64,000 bases of DNA from Clostridium fallax (GTDB lineage Bacteria > Bacillota > Clostridia > Clostridiales > Clostridiaceae): positions 54,858-118,857 of the forward strand of contig NZ_FQVM01000007.1 of the NCBI RefSeq assembly GCF_900129365.1. The letters run 5' to 3'. Shown here in pieces: positions 31,633 to 41,087 of the stretch. The position numbers were made by a program, and so were the translations under genes. Each line of letters starts with the position of its first letter. The first letter of the stretch is position 1. Below the pieces are notes generated by a model. The model was not told the origin of the DNA. It searched no databases and was given only the letters and a program-made list of their open reading frames with translations.

Positions 31633-33789
31633 TTATTTTTTCATAGATAGAGCTATTCTTTTCCTCTTCTCATCCACTTCTAATATTCTGACTTCTACTA
31701 TATCTCCAACTTTAACTATATCTAAAGGATGCTTTACAAATTTATCTGCCATTTGACTTTTATGAACTAATCCATCTTGATGAACTCCAATATCAACAAA
31801 AGCTCCAAAATCAGATACATTTCTTACTGTTCCCATAAGAATCATACCAGGCTTTAAATCTTTTATATCTATAACCCCACTTTTTAAAATTGGCTTTGGT
31901 AACTCCTCCCTAGGATCTCTACCTGGTTTTTTAAGTTCTTTTATAATATCCTTTAGTGTTGGAACTCCTATTTCTAATTCTTCTGCTAAAGCATTAATTT
32001 TAATATCTTCTAACTTAACATCTATATCTGATAAATTACCCTCTCTTAAATCTTTTTTTGTATATCCTAATCTATCCATAAGAGCCTTAGTAACTTTATA
32101 TGATTCAGGGTGAACGGAAGTATTATCTAATGGCTCATCACTTTCCATAACTCTTAAAAATCCAGCACATTGTTCAAAGGCTTTTTGTCCTAATCTTTTA
32201 ACTTTTAAAAGTTCTTTTCTACTTTTAAATTTTCCATTCTCTTCTCTATAACTAACTATATTTTCTGCTATTGTACTATTTATACCAGATATATAGTTTA
32301 AAAGAGATGGAGTTGCAACATTTAAATCTACCCCTACCGTATTTACACAATCTTCTACTACTCCTTTTAATGATTCATCTAGTTTTTTTTGTGTAACATC
32401 ATGTTGATATTGACCAACACCTATAGATTTAGGATCTATCTTTACAAGCTCAGCTAAAGGATCCTGAAGCCTTCTTCCTATAGAAATAGCTCCTCTTATA
32501 GTTACATCTAAATCTGGATACTCCCTCGTTGCAAGTTCTGATGCTGAATAAACTGAAGCTCCTGCTTCACTTACTATTACATAATATATATCTTTACCTA
32601 ATTCATTTTTAATTTCTTTAATCAATCTTCCTATAATTTCTTCTGACTCTCTACTTGCTGTTCCATTTCCTAAAGAAATCACATCTACATCATATTTTTT
32701 TATAAGCTCTTTCATCACATTTATAGTTCCTTCTACATCATTTTTGGGAACCGTTGGATATACAGTGGCCTTTTCTAAAAACTTACCTGTATCATCTAAA
32801 ATAGCAATCTTACATCCTGTTCTAAAACCAGGGTCAAATCCTAATACAACTTTACCTTTTATCGGTGCTTGCATTAAAAGCGCCTTAAGATTGGCTTTAA
32901 ATATATCAATAGCTCCTTGCTCTCCTTTTTCTGTAAGGGTACTTCTTATTTCTCTTTCTATTGATGGATATATAAGCCTTTTAAAAGAATCTCTGACAGA
33001 CTGTTCTATAAAAATATCTGTCTTTTTATTATCTTTTAAATTTTTATTTAGAAGATAATGTATGATTTTATTTTCATCACATATAATCTTAACTGAAAGT
33101 ATTTTTTCCTTTTCTCCTCTATTTACTGCAAGAATTCTATGAGAAGGAATAGTTCTTACAGGCTCTCTATAATCATAATACATTTCATAGGGAGTTGTAC
33201 TATCGCTACTTCCTTTAGTTTCTATTATCCCCTCTTTTATAACTAACTGTCTTATCCATTTTCTAAAATCTGCATTATCAGATATTTTTTCACTGATTAT
33301 ATCCATAGCTCCATTTAAAGCATCATCTATAGTATCTACAGACTTTTCTTCATTTATAAATTTTGAAGCTTCTTCCTCTATATCCCCTTCATAATCTCCA
33401 GAATAAATTAGTTCTGCTAATGGAGTTAATCCTTTTTCTACTGCTATAGTTGCCCTAGTTCTTTTTTTAGGTTTAAAGGGTCTATATATATCTTCTATTT
33501 CTGTTAGCGTTTCACTTGATTCTATAGCTTTTTTAACATCCTCTGTAAGTTTTCCTTGTTCTTCTATAAGCCTTATTACATCATCTTTTCTTTCCTTTAA
33601 ATTTCTAAGATAAATTAATCTTTCATTAAACTTTCTTAAGACTTCGTCACTTAGACCACCATGCTTTTCTTTTCTATATCTAGCTATAAAAGGAACTGTA
33701 TTTCCTTCATCTAATAAATTAATAATATTTTCTACTTGATAATGTTTTATATTAAGTTCTTTGCATAATATTTCATTTATTTTATCCAT
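31633..33789 (-). CDS. tex: Tex-family RNA-binding transcription accessory protein
   Basis: The start was placed at MDKINEILCKEL, where AAGGAGG lies 6 nt upstream, 8 codons inside the longest frame. The 718-residue protein has the standard Tex order: N-terminal helical region, YqgF/RuvC-like domain at about 320-450 (LGFDPGFRTGCKIAILD), helix-hairpin-helix region (VDLNVATPSLLNYISGI and later KVKRLGQKAFEQCAGFLR) and a C-terminal S1 domain (NVSDFGAFVDIGVHQDGLVH). Tex binds nucleic acid and affects transcription and stress tolerance; the mechanism is not settled. It lies upstream of the FMN riboswitch locus in the same direction but is unlinked to it. Confidence 0.94.
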   Translation of the reverse strand: MDKINEILCKELNIKHYQVENIINLLDEGNTVPFIARYRKEKHGGLSDEVLRKFNERLIYLRNLKERKDDVIRLIEEQGKLTEDVKKAIESSETLTEIEDIYRPFKPKKRTRATIAVEKGLTPLAELIYSGDYEGDIEEEASKFINEEKSVDTIDDALNGAMDIISEKISDNADFRKWIRQLVIKEGIIETKGSSDSTTPYEMYYDYREPVRTIPSHRILAVNRGEKEKILSVKIICDENKIIHYLLNKNLKDNKKTDIFIEQSVRDSFKRLIYPSIEREIRSTLTEKGEQGAIDIFKANLKALLMQAPIKGKVVLGFDPGFRTGCKIAILDDTGKFLEKATVYPTVPKNDVEGTINVMKELIKKYDVDVISLGNGTASRESEEIIGRLIKEIKNELGKDIYYVIVSEAGASVYSASELATREYPDLDVTIRGAISIGRRLQDPLAELVKIDPKSIGVGQYQHDVTQKKLDESLKGVVEDCVNTVGVDLNVATPSLLNYISGINSTIAENIVSYREENGKFKSRKELLKVKRLGQKAFEQCAGFLRVMESDEPLDNTSVHPESYKVTKALMDRLGYTKKDLREGNLSDIDVKLEDIKINALAEELEIGVPTLKDIIKELKKPGRDPREELPKPILKSGVIDIKDLKPGMILMGTVRNVSDFGAFVDIGVHQDGLVHKSQMADKFVKHPLDIVKVGDIVEVRILEVDEKRKRIALSMKK

Positions 33790-33938
33790 ATTTTCCTCCT
33801 TAAAGTTTCTCACCTATATATATTACCATAAAATTCAAAAGAATTTATAAGGATATATAAAAGATAATATTGTTAAAAATGAATATAATTTTTAAAACAA
33901 TCATAATATTATTTAACAATATTTTTAAGGAATTATTT

Positions 33939-35303
33939 ATGAAAAAAGCATTTTATACTATTTATTCAATACTTTTAATCGCCTTAATATTATCTGCAAT
34001 AACATTATTAAATATAAACAAAAATTTTAATTCCTTTTCTACTTCCAATGTAATTTCTCATATCGAAGAACTTTCCTCTAATAAATATAAAGGTAGATTA
34101 GTTGGAACAGAGGAAAATTTATTAGCTGCTCAATATATAGAAAATCAATTTATTAATTTAAAGCTACTTCCTATAAATAATAGTTATAAAGATTACTTTA
34201 AAGCCCATGCCCCTACAAAAATTAGTGGAGACCCTTATTTTAATATTTATGATACTAGTGGAAACTTAGTTTATAAGCTTACTTATGGACAAGATTATAA
34301 AGAAACTTTTTTAAATTTTAAAAATAATAAGTTTAATATCTCAAAAAATGATAAATTAAATATTTTTCCTGACCTTATAGAAATAAATAAAGATAATAAA
34401 AGACTTCAATTAATTGTAAATGAAGATAATATTAATTTTAGAAGCTCTTTTATATATGATAGCAACTTAGATATGCAGCTTTTTATAAGTAGGGAATGTT
34501 ATAATAATCTTATTAATTATTTAGAGAAAAACTATATTCTAGAAGTTTTTATTCCCTATAAAGCTGAATCTATTAATACCTTTAATGTTATTGGTTATAT
34601 AGAAGGAAAAGATAATTCCCTTCCTCCTTTAATTTTAACATCTCACTTTGATCATATGGGTGAAGATCTTCTTAATAATATTTATCCTGGTGCCTTAGAT
34701 AATAGCTCTGGCTCAGCTTTTTTAATAGAACTAGCAAAATATATAAAAAAGCTACCTAAACCTAATAGAGATATAATCTTTATCTCTTTTAATGGGGAGG
34801 AATTAGGACTTTTAGGATCTAAACATTTTGTTGAAAATAATTATAAGAATATAAAAAATAGTACAGTTATAAATTTTGATATGATTGGTGGAGATTACTC
34901 TATACCTATAACTTTTATGAAAGGCAGTAATAACTTAAATAGAGATTTTTCCATAATACAATCTCTAGAGTTTACTGCTATTAATGATTCTTTTAATTAT
35001 GCTATTTTATCTGGTGAATATAGTGATCATGGTTCCTTTACAGAAAGGGGAATAGATGCTATAACTCTATGTGATTATGATATAAAAAGAATTCATACTT
35101 TAGATGATAAAGCCGAATTTATTGATAGGAAATCTATTGAGAGAGCTTTCTCTATAGTAAATAAAAATATTTTAAATATATGCTATGGAAATTATAAATT
35201 TATTTATAAAAATACTTTTATATTATCATTATCTCTCTTAATAATTCTTATAATTCTTTCATCTCTATATATTATAAGAAAAAAATTTCACAAAAAGAAT
35301 TAA
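33939..35303 (+). CDS. M28-family metallopeptidase, membrane-anchored at both ends
   Basis: The start MKKAFYTIYS was chosen after AAGGA; an upstream in-frame ATG has no Shine-Dalgarno site. The 454-residue protein has an N-terminal helix (IYSILLIALILSAITLL), an extracellular domain of about 400 residues and a C-terminal helix (LSLSLLIILIILSSLYII) with a basic tail. The zinc set is complete: His in TSHFDHMG, Asp in GALDNSSGS, the Glu pair in FNGEELGLL, Asp in NFDMIGGD and the final His in RIHTLDDK. It should be an active aminopeptidase-type enzyme acting outside the membrane. It contrasts with the degenerate M28-like gene at 13-14 kb. It is monocistronic and converges with prfB. Confidence 0.88.
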   Translation: MKKAFYTIYSILLIALILSAITLLNINKNFNSFSTSNVISHIEELSSNKYKGRLVGTEENLLAAQYIENQFINLKLLPINNSYKDYFKAHAPTKISGDPYFNIYDTSGNLVYKLTYGQDYKETFLNFKNNKFNISKNDKLNIFPDLIEINKDNKRLQLIVNEDNINFRSSFIYDSNLDMQLFISRECYNNLINYLEKNYILEVFIPYKAESINTFNVIGYIEGKDNSLPPLILTSHFDHMGEDLLNNIYPGALDNSSGSAFLIELAKYIKKLPKPNRDIIFISFNGEELGLLGSKHFVENNYKNIKNSTVINFDMIGGDYSIPITFMKGSNNLNRDFSIIQSLEFTAINDSFNYAILSGEYSDHGSFTERGIDAITLCDYDIKRIHTLDDKAEFIDRKSIERAFSIVNKNILNICYGNYKFIYKNTFILSLSLLIILIILSSLYIIRKKFHKKN

Positions 35304-35372
35304 TATATACTACTAAGTTTTTAAAAATCTTATTATATTAGATATTAATTTATTATAAATTGAACTTTTAAT

Positions 35373-35420
35373 AAAAAACTATGAAATAAAGGTTTATGAT
35401 AACCAATTTCATAGTTTTTT
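35373..35420. terminator. Bidirectional terminator between the M28 gene and prfB
   Basis: Arms AAAAAACTATGAAA (35373-35386) and its complement (35407-35420) enclose a loop holding a small GGTT/AACC stem. The A and T runs serve convergent genes on both strands. Confidence 0.85.
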
Positions 35421-35488
35421 ACTTATATAAAAATATATTGTATTTAAATTTTAATAATAATTTTTAATTTTATATCTTAAATAAACTA

Positions 35489-36599
35489 TTACTTAGCATT
35501 TTCTTCACAATTTAGCCAAGCATTTATAAATAAATCAATATCTCCATCCATTACAGCCTGAACATTTGAAGTTTCAACATTAGTTCTATGATCCTTAACT
35601 AATGAGTATGGATGAAAAACATAAGATCTTATTTGACTTCCCCATCCCATATCTTTAAGTTCACCTGTTAAATCTTCTATTTTTTCTTTATGGGCTCTTT
35701 CTTTAAGCTCTATAAGCTTAGCTTTTAACATAGCCATTGCTGTATCTCTATTAGAAAATTGACTTCTCTCATTTTGGCATGACACAATTATTCCTGTTGG
35801 AATATGAGTAATTCTAACTGCTGACTCTGTTTTATTAACATGCTGTCCTCCAGCTCCACTTGCCCTAAAGGTATCTATCTTTAAGTCTGCTGGATTTATC
35901 TCTATATCCTGTTCCTTTGTAAGTTCTGGTATGATTTCTACTGATGCAAATGATGTCTGTCTTTTACCATTGGCATTATAAGGAGATATTCTTACTAATC
36001 TATGAATACCCTTTTCAGCTTTTAAATATCCTGCAGCAAATTCGCCAGTTACCCTTAAAGTAACAGTTTTTATCCCTGCTTCGTCTCCTGGTAAATAATC
36101 TAAAGTTTCAATTTTATAGCCTTTCTTTTCACACCATCTTGTATACATTCTCAAAAGCATTTCAGTCCAATCTTGGGCATCAGTACCACCAACCCCAGTA
36201 TGTAAAGTTAATATGGCATTATTTTTATCATATTCACCAGAAAGTAGAATTTCTATTTTAAAATTATCTATTAAAGAAGATATCTCTTTTATTTCTTTTA
36301 TTATTTCCTTTGCAGTATCATAATCATTTTCTTCTAAAAGTTCTTTTAGTATCTCTACATCTTCAACCTTTGAAACTAAGCTTTTAAATCTATTTATTTT
36401 ATCTTTTATACTTTTAGCTTCCTGAGAAATTTCTTGAGCCTTTGATATATCATTCCAAAAGTCTGGTTCCTGCATTTTATGATCTAATTCATCACTTTGC
36501 TTCTCAAGTCCACTTAAGTCAAAGTGAATCCCTCATTTCATTTAAAGTTTTTTTAATATCTTGTAATTTAGAAAGATTTTCTTCTAGTTCAAGAATCAT
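35489..36599 (-). CDS. prfB: Peptide chain release factor 2 with programmed +1 frameshift
   Basis: The first frame runs from ATG 36597-36599 (after GAGGTGAAG) for 26 codons, ending CTT TGA at 36519-36524. A +1 shift at CTTTGAC resumes the main frame and gives about 369 residues. The upstream SD-like AGGGA (36529-36533) is in the classical place for this autoregulatory shift: low RF2 lets the ribosome slip at the UGA it should read. Domains follow the family: coiled N-terminal domain, codon-recognition loop with SPY in place of the usual SPF, the GGQ motif in GAGGQHVNKTES and a C-terminal helix. RF2 releases peptides at UAA and UGA. secA lies just upstream. Confidence 0.96.
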
Positions 36600-36641
36600 T
36601 TACTTCACCTCTTTATATATTGTTTATCTTCTTATCATAGA

Positions 36642-36670
36642 AATAGAACTCCGACATTCGGAGTTCTATT
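36642..36670 (-). terminator. Terminator of secA, before prfB
   Basis: A 13-bp stem (36642-36654 and 36658-36670, loop CAT) lies 10 nt after the secA stop. On the minus strand the stem ends ATT and TCTATGATAAG follows, so the U-tail is weak and partial readthrough into prfB is plausible. Confidence 0.6.
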
Positions 36671-36679
36671 AATTTATTA

Positions 36680-39193
36680 TTAAACTACTTCTCTTCCACA
36701 ACAGTTTTTATATTTCTTACCACTTCCACAAGGACAAGGTTCATTTCTACCTACTCTATGCTCTTTTTTTACTGGAGTTCTCTTTGCAGAGTCATCTCCT
36801 CCATGGTTTGCTGAAGTTTCCTTAACTACTCTTTCTCTTTCTGGTTTACGTTCTGCTTGAACATGGAATAAATATTTAACTGTTTCAACCTTTATTGTGT
36901 GAATCATTTCATCAAACATATTACTACCTTCAAATTGATATGCTTGAACTGGATCTTGTTGTTTATAAGCTCTTAATCCTATACCTTGTTTTAAGTGATC
37001 CATATTATCTATATGATCCATCCATTTAGTATCTACAACCCTTAGAAGAATAACTCTTTCTATTTCTCTCATTTGTTCTGAGCCAAATTCTTCTTCTCTT
37101 TTACTATATATATCTAATGCCATATTTAAGAATTTTTCTTTTATCTCTTCATCTGATAATGTTTCTAATTCTTTAACTGTTACAGTATTATGTGGCATAA
37201 ATATATCTTCCATATACTTTATAAGATTTTCAAGTTCTTCTGTAAAGTTTTCTTCCTCTCCAGATATGTGAGAAGTTACTCCTTCATATATAACATCTTT
37301 TATCATTGATTTTATTTCTTCTTCTAGGTTTTCACCTTGAAGAACTTCAGCCCTTTGTTTATATATGACTTCTCTTTGAAGATTCATAACATCATCATAT
37401 CCTAAAAGATTCTTTCTTATATCAAAGTTGTTACCTTCAACTTTCTTTTGGGCATTTTCAATTGATTTAGAAACCATCTTACTTTCTATAGCTTCATCAT
37501 CTCCAAGTCCTAATTTTTCTACTAATCCTTGAAGTCTTTCTGAACCAAATATTCTCATTAAATCATCTTCTAATGATATATAGAATCTTGATAAACCAGC
37601 ATCTCCTTGACGTCCTGAACGTCCTCTAAGCTGATTATCAATTCTTCTTGATTCATGTCTTTCTGTACCTAGTATTTTTAGTCCACCAAGTTCTAATACA
37701 CCTTCTCCAAGCTTAATATCTGTACCTCTACCAGCCATATTAGTAGCTATTGTAACCATACCTTTTTCTCCTGCATGTGTTACTATTTCAGCTTCTTGTT
37801 CATGATATTTAGCATTTAATACTTGATGTGGTACTCCCTTTTTCTTTAGTAATGATGATAATATTTCTGATTTTTCAATACTAGTAGTACCTACAAGTAC
37901 CGGTTGACCTGTTTTGTGAGTTTCTGCTATTTCCTCAACTATAGCATTAAACTTACCTTTTTCTGTTTTATAAACCACATCAGATTCATCTATTCTTTGA
38001 ACTGGTCTATGTGTTGGTACTACTATTACGTCTAATCCATATATTTCTCTAAACTCATTTTCTTCTGTTAAAGCCGTACCTGTCATACCTGATAGCTTTT
38101 TATACATTCTGAAGTAATTTTGGAATGTTATAGTTGCAAGAGTTTTGGATTCTCTCTCTACCTTAACTCCTTCTTTAGCCTCTATAGCTTGGTGAAGACC
38201 ATCTGAATATCTTCTACCTTCCATAAGTCTACCTGTAAATTCATCAACTATAATTACTTCTCCATCTTTAACCATATAATCTTTATCTTTTCTCATTATA
38301 TAGTTAGCCTTTAATGCTTGAGTTACGTAATGTTGAAGTTCCATATTCTCAGTATCAGCATAGTTTTCTATACCAAAAGCCTTTTCCGCTTCTTCAACAC
38401 CTTCGTCAGTAAGCATAACTGCATGTGCTTTTTCATCTATTGTAAAATGTTCTTCTGGTTTTAATCTTTTTACAAAGAAGTCTGCTATTTTATAAAAATC
38501 TGTAGATTTTTCCCCTGCCCCAGAAATTATAAGCGGAGTTCTAGCCTCATCTATAAGAATTGAATCTACCTCATCCACTATAGCAAAGTTAAGTTCCCTT
38601 TGAACCATTTCTTCTTTGTATATAACCATATTATCTCTTAAATAATCAAATCCAAATTCATTATTAGTACCATATGTTATATCTGCAGCATAAGCAGCTC
38701 TTCTCTCATCATTATTTAAATCGTGAAGGATTACACCAGTTGTTAAACCTAAGAATTCATATAGTTTTCCCATCCATTCTTTATCTCTTTTAGCTAAGTA
38801 GTCATTTACTGTTACTATATGAACACCTTTCTCTGATAATGCATTAAGGTAAGCAGGAAGTGTTGCAACCAATGTTTTACCTTCTCCTGTTTTCATTTCA
38901 GCTATTCTACCTTGGTGAAGTACTATTCCTCCAATAAGTTGAACTCTATAATGTTTCATTCCTAATACTCTTGAAGAAGCCTCTCTAACCACTGCAAAAG
39001 CTTCTGGAAGTATATCATCTAAAGTTTCCCCTTTTTGCAATCTTTCTTTAAGTTCTAAAGTTTTTCCTTTTAACTCATCGTCAGAAAGAGATTGCATTTG
39101 GGAATCTAATGCTTCGATTTTATCAGCTATAGGCTGTATTCTTTTAACTTCTCTTTCGCTATATGATCCAAATATTTTATCAAAAAATCCCAT
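36680..39193 (-). CDS. secA: Preprotein translocase ATPase SecA
   Basis: The 837-residue motor drives unfolded preproteins through SecYEG using ATP. The N-terminal helicase-like domain has MKTGEGKT (Walker A region near residue 105), DEVDSILIDEARTP (DEAD-like Walker B) and GMTGTALTE. The second half has TNMAGRGTDI and QLRGRSGRQGD. The C terminus keeps the zinc-binding NEPCPCGSGKKYKNCCG motif that contacts SecB or lipids. Length and order are standard. GAGAGGATG precedes the ATG. It is followed by prfB and preceded by hpf, the same order as in Bacillus. Confidence 0.98.
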   Translation of the reverse strand: MGFFDKIFGSYSEREVKRIQPIADKIEALDSQMQSLSDDELKGKTLELKERLQKGETLDDILPEAFAVVREASSRVLGMKHYRVQLIGGIVLHQGRIAEMKTGEGKTLVATLPAYLNALSEKGVHIVTVNDYLAKRDKEWMGKLYEFLGLTTGVILHDLNNDERRAAYAADITYGTNNEFGFDYLRDNMVIYKEEMVQRELNFAIVDEVDSILIDEARTPLIISGAGEKSTDFYKIADFFVKRLKPEEHFTIDEKAHAVMLTDEGVEEAEKAFGIENYADTENMELQHYVTQALKANYIMRKDKDYMVKDGEVIIVDEFTGRLMEGRRYSDGLHQAIEAKEGVKVERESKTLATITFQNYFRMYKKLSGMTGTALTEENEFREIYGLDVIVVPTHRPVQRIDESDVVYKTEKGKFNAIVEEIAETHKTGQPVLVGTTSIEKSEILSSLLKKKGVPHQVLNAKYHEQEAEIVTHAGEKGMVTIATNMAGRGTDIKLGEGVLELGGLKILGTERHESRRIDNQLRGRSGRQGDAGLSRFYISLEDDLMRIFGSERLQGLVEKLGLGDDEAIESKMVSKSIENAQKKVEGNNFDIRKNLLGYDDVMNLQREVIYKQRAEVLQGENLEEEIKSMIKDVIYEGVTSHISGEEENFTEELENLIKYMEDIFMPHNTVTVKELETLSDEEIKEKFLNMALDIYSKREEEFGSEQMREIERVILLRVVDTKWMDHIDNMDHLKQGIGLRAYKQQDPVQAYQFEGSNMFDEMIHTIKVETVKYLFHVQAERKPERERVVKETSANHGGDDSAKRTPVKKEHRVGRNEPCPCGSGKKYKNCCGREVV

Positions 39194-39420
39194 GGTTTCA
39201 TCCTCTCAATTCTGTATATTCTTATAATTCATTTATAAATTATAGCATTTATTAATATTGTTTTTCAACAATTCACTTACATTATTATGTAATTTATAAA
39301 TAAAATAATTGTTTTTTAATATAATCTTTAAATAAGAGTATACCTCTTTTATAAGATATAGTAAAATTCATTATAAAAACTTATAAGTTCTTATAGTAAA
39401 TTTAGATATTTATACATACA

Positions 39421-39449
39421 AAAAAGGTTTCCTTAAAGGAAACCTTTTT
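39421..39449 (-). terminator. Terminator of hpf
   Basis: AAAAAGGTTTCCTT (39421-39434) with its complement 39436-39449, so the loop takes the inner bases. On the minus strand TTTTTGTATGTA follows. It is 10 nt after the hpf stop. Confidence 0.85.
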
Positions 39450-39458
39450 ATTTACATA

Positions 39459-39989
39459 TTAAAGGTAATCTGGTTCAATTAAACCATAATTTCCATCTTT
39501 TCTTTTATATATAACACTTGCTGTATTAGTATCTGCATCTTGAAATACAAAAAAATTGTGTCCTAAAAGCTCCATTTCCAAAATAGCTTCTTCTGTAGTC
39601 ATTGGCTTAACGCTAAACTTTTTCACTTTTACTATTTTATTTTCTTCATCATCCTCATCATCAATATCATCTAAACTTAGATATCTAAGTGATTCACCTG
39701 AATATCTTCTTTGAAGTCTTGTTTTTTGTTTTCTTATCTGTCTTTCTAACTTCTCTTCTACTAAATCTATTGATTTGTACATATCATCAGTAGTTTCTTC
39801 TCCTCTTAACATTATTCCATTAATAGGAATTGAAACTTCTATTGTATGTCTATTTTTTTGAACTGACAGTGTAGCTCTGGCCTCTACATCAGGATTAAAA
39901 TACTTTTCTAACTTAGATATCTTCTTTTCTACAGTTTCCTTCAATGCATTTGTCAAAACTATATTTTTTGCTAATACTGTAACCTTCAT
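39459..39989 (-). CDS. hpf: Long-form ribosome hibernation promoting factor (RaiA/YvyD)
   Basis: The 176-residue long HPF has the RaiA-like ribosome-binding domain (about 1-95, ISKLEKYFNPDVEARATLS and SIDLVEEKLERQIRKQKTRL), an acidic linker (DDIDDEDDEEN) and the C-terminal dimerisation domain (KPMTTEEAILEMELLGHNFFVFQD). In stationary phase it joins two 70S ribosomes into inactive 100S dimers. The C-terminal domain is what sets this form apart from the short E. coli protein. It sits between the raiA RNA and secA, the arrangement that gave the RNA its name. GAGAGGGG precedes the ATG. Confidence 0.95.
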   Translation of the reverse strand: MKVTVLAKNIVLTNALKETVEKKISKLEKYFNPDVEARATLSVQKNRHTIEVSIPINGIMLRGEETTDDMYKSIDLVEEKLERQIRKQKTRLQRRYSGESLRYLSLDDIDDEDDEENKIVKVKKFSVKPMTTEEAILEMELLGHNFFVFQDADTNTASVIYKRKDGNYGLIEPDYL

Positions 39990-40179
39990 AAAGCCAGCCC
40001 CTCTCTTCTTATTAAAACTTTAAGTTTTAATATATGTTGTTTTCTTACTATTATTTTACCTTCTTAAAAGTATAATAACAAGGGCTATTTTGTGAATTTA
40101 CTGAAAATTTAATCAATTTAAATTTAAATTTCTTAATAATGCTATACAATACTTAAAATTATAAATTTTTATAAAAAAA

Positions 40180-40205
40180 AGTTATCAGCCATATGACTAA
40201 TAACT
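40180..40205 (-). terminator. Terminator of the raiA-motif RNA
   Basis: In minus-strand RNA AGUUAUUAGUCAU pairs with AUGGCUGAUAACU over 13 positions including two G-U wobbles, then UUUUUUUAU. On the plus strand those two positions are A-C mismatches, fixing the strand. Confidence 0.88.
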
Positions 40206-40405
40206 CATGCTAGTTGACCTGGTCTTTGACCCCACACTCGCCTGCTGGAACTTTCGCTACCCAGATTTAACTTCTCACTACTAATCCTCTCAGTTTTCCT
40301 GGCAGGACTTACTTCTAAGCCGCACCATGCTCATTGAAACTTTGTTCAACTTACGTGGATCGTTTTGCCTGCGACTGGCATCGACTTTCAACCACAAACC
40401 TAGCT
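40180..40405 (-). ncRNA. raiA-motif structured RNA (comFC-raiA/hpf intergenic)
   Basis: About 225 bp between comFC and hpf contain no protein frame and are much richer in G and C than the surroundings, with conserved-looking blocks on the minus strand (GCGGCTTAGAAGTAAG, CCAGGAAAACTGAGAGGAT, GGGGTCAAAGACCAGGTC). A promoter at 40412-40439 overlaps the end of comFC. The 3' end is a terminator whose two G-U pairs form only in minus-strand RNA. Position and size match the raiA-motif RNA of Firmicutes and Actinobacteria, reported to affect sporulation and cell aggregation in clostridia. I identify it from genomic context and general appearance; a covariance-model match was not run. Confidence 0.8.
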
Positions 40406-40411
40406 CTTTTT

Positions 40412-40439
40412 ATTATATACTACTTTTTGCAATAGTCAA
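40412..40439 (-). promoter_or_regulatory. Promoter of the raiA-motif RNA
   Basis: TTGACT (40434-40439), a 16-bp spacer and a consensus TATAAT (40412-40417), which overlaps the comFC stop codon. Transcription should begin near 40405, at the edge of the GC-richer RNA. Confidence 0.75.
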
Positions 40440-41087
40440 TAGTATAATTTCCTTTGCCCCTTCTTTTTGTAAAATTTTCTTACAAAAATATAAAGTTGAA
40501 CCTGTAGTTATAATATCATCTATAAGTAATATACTTTTATTTTTTATATTATATCTACTGTTAAAAGAAAAAGCATTTAAAAGATTAATTTTCCGTTCTT
40601 CTTTTGTTAAAGTTTTTTGTTCAGAAACCTCCTTATTTTTCAATATTAAAGTTTTCACTGAATTATTTGTAATGTTACCTATATTTAATGCCAAAACCTC
40701 ACACTGATTAAATCCTCTTTTTTTAATAGAATTTTTTGATGATGGAACAAATGTTATAACATCAAAATTTATATCCTCTTTAATTATTTTATTTGATATT
40801 AATTTTGCCAAAAATTCTCCTGCATAAAAATTATTTTTATATTTAAAATCTAATATTAAATTTTTTATTAAGGTAGAATATGTGGTTACAACATTAACTT
40901 CCATATGAAAATCCTTAATATACGTTTTTTCTTTAATAAAATATATATTAGAGTAACAGTTACTGCAAATATCATCTGTGCTTTCTAAATCTTTATTACA
41001 AACTATGCATCTATCACCATGAGGATAGATAACTTCTAAGATGCAATTTCCTATATAATTTAGCAATCTAAAATTCCTTTTTCCCAT
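40413..41087 (-). CDS. comFC: ComFC-type phosphoribosyltransferase-fold protein
   Basis: The 224-residue protein has an N-terminal zinc knuckle pair (CIVCNKD and DICSNCYS) and a C-terminal PRTase domain with the phosphate-binding loop LLIDDIITTGST. ComFC is needed for DNA uptake in naturally competent bacteria and binds single-stranded DNA, but homologues occur widely in species not known to be competent. The ATG at 41087 overlaps the upstream ComFA-like gene by 28 nt and has no good Shine-Dalgarno site. A TTG shortly downstream after AAGGA is an alternative. The gene's end carries the promoter of the structured RNA. Confidence 0.88.
   Translation of the reverse strand: MGKRNFRLLNYIGNCILEVIYPHGDRCIVCNKDLESTDDICSNCYSNIYFIKEKTYIKDFHMEVNVVTTYSTLIKNLILDFKYKNNFYAGEFLAKLISNKIIKEDINFDVITFVPSSKNSIKKRGFNQCEVLALNIGNITNNSVKTLILKNKEVSEQKTLTKEERKINLLNAFSFNSRYNIKNKSILLIDDIITTGSTLYFCKKILQKEGAKEIILLTIAKSSI

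Noticed and set aside
36442..36672. Open frame on the plus strand near the prfB start
   Set aside because: It crosses the frameshift site and the secA terminator on the opposite strand and has no ribosome site.
40327..40707. Plus-strand open frame across the raiA RNA and the end of comFC
   Set aside because: No Shine-Dalgarno site or family similarity; it overlaps the structured RNA and the opposite strand of comFC.
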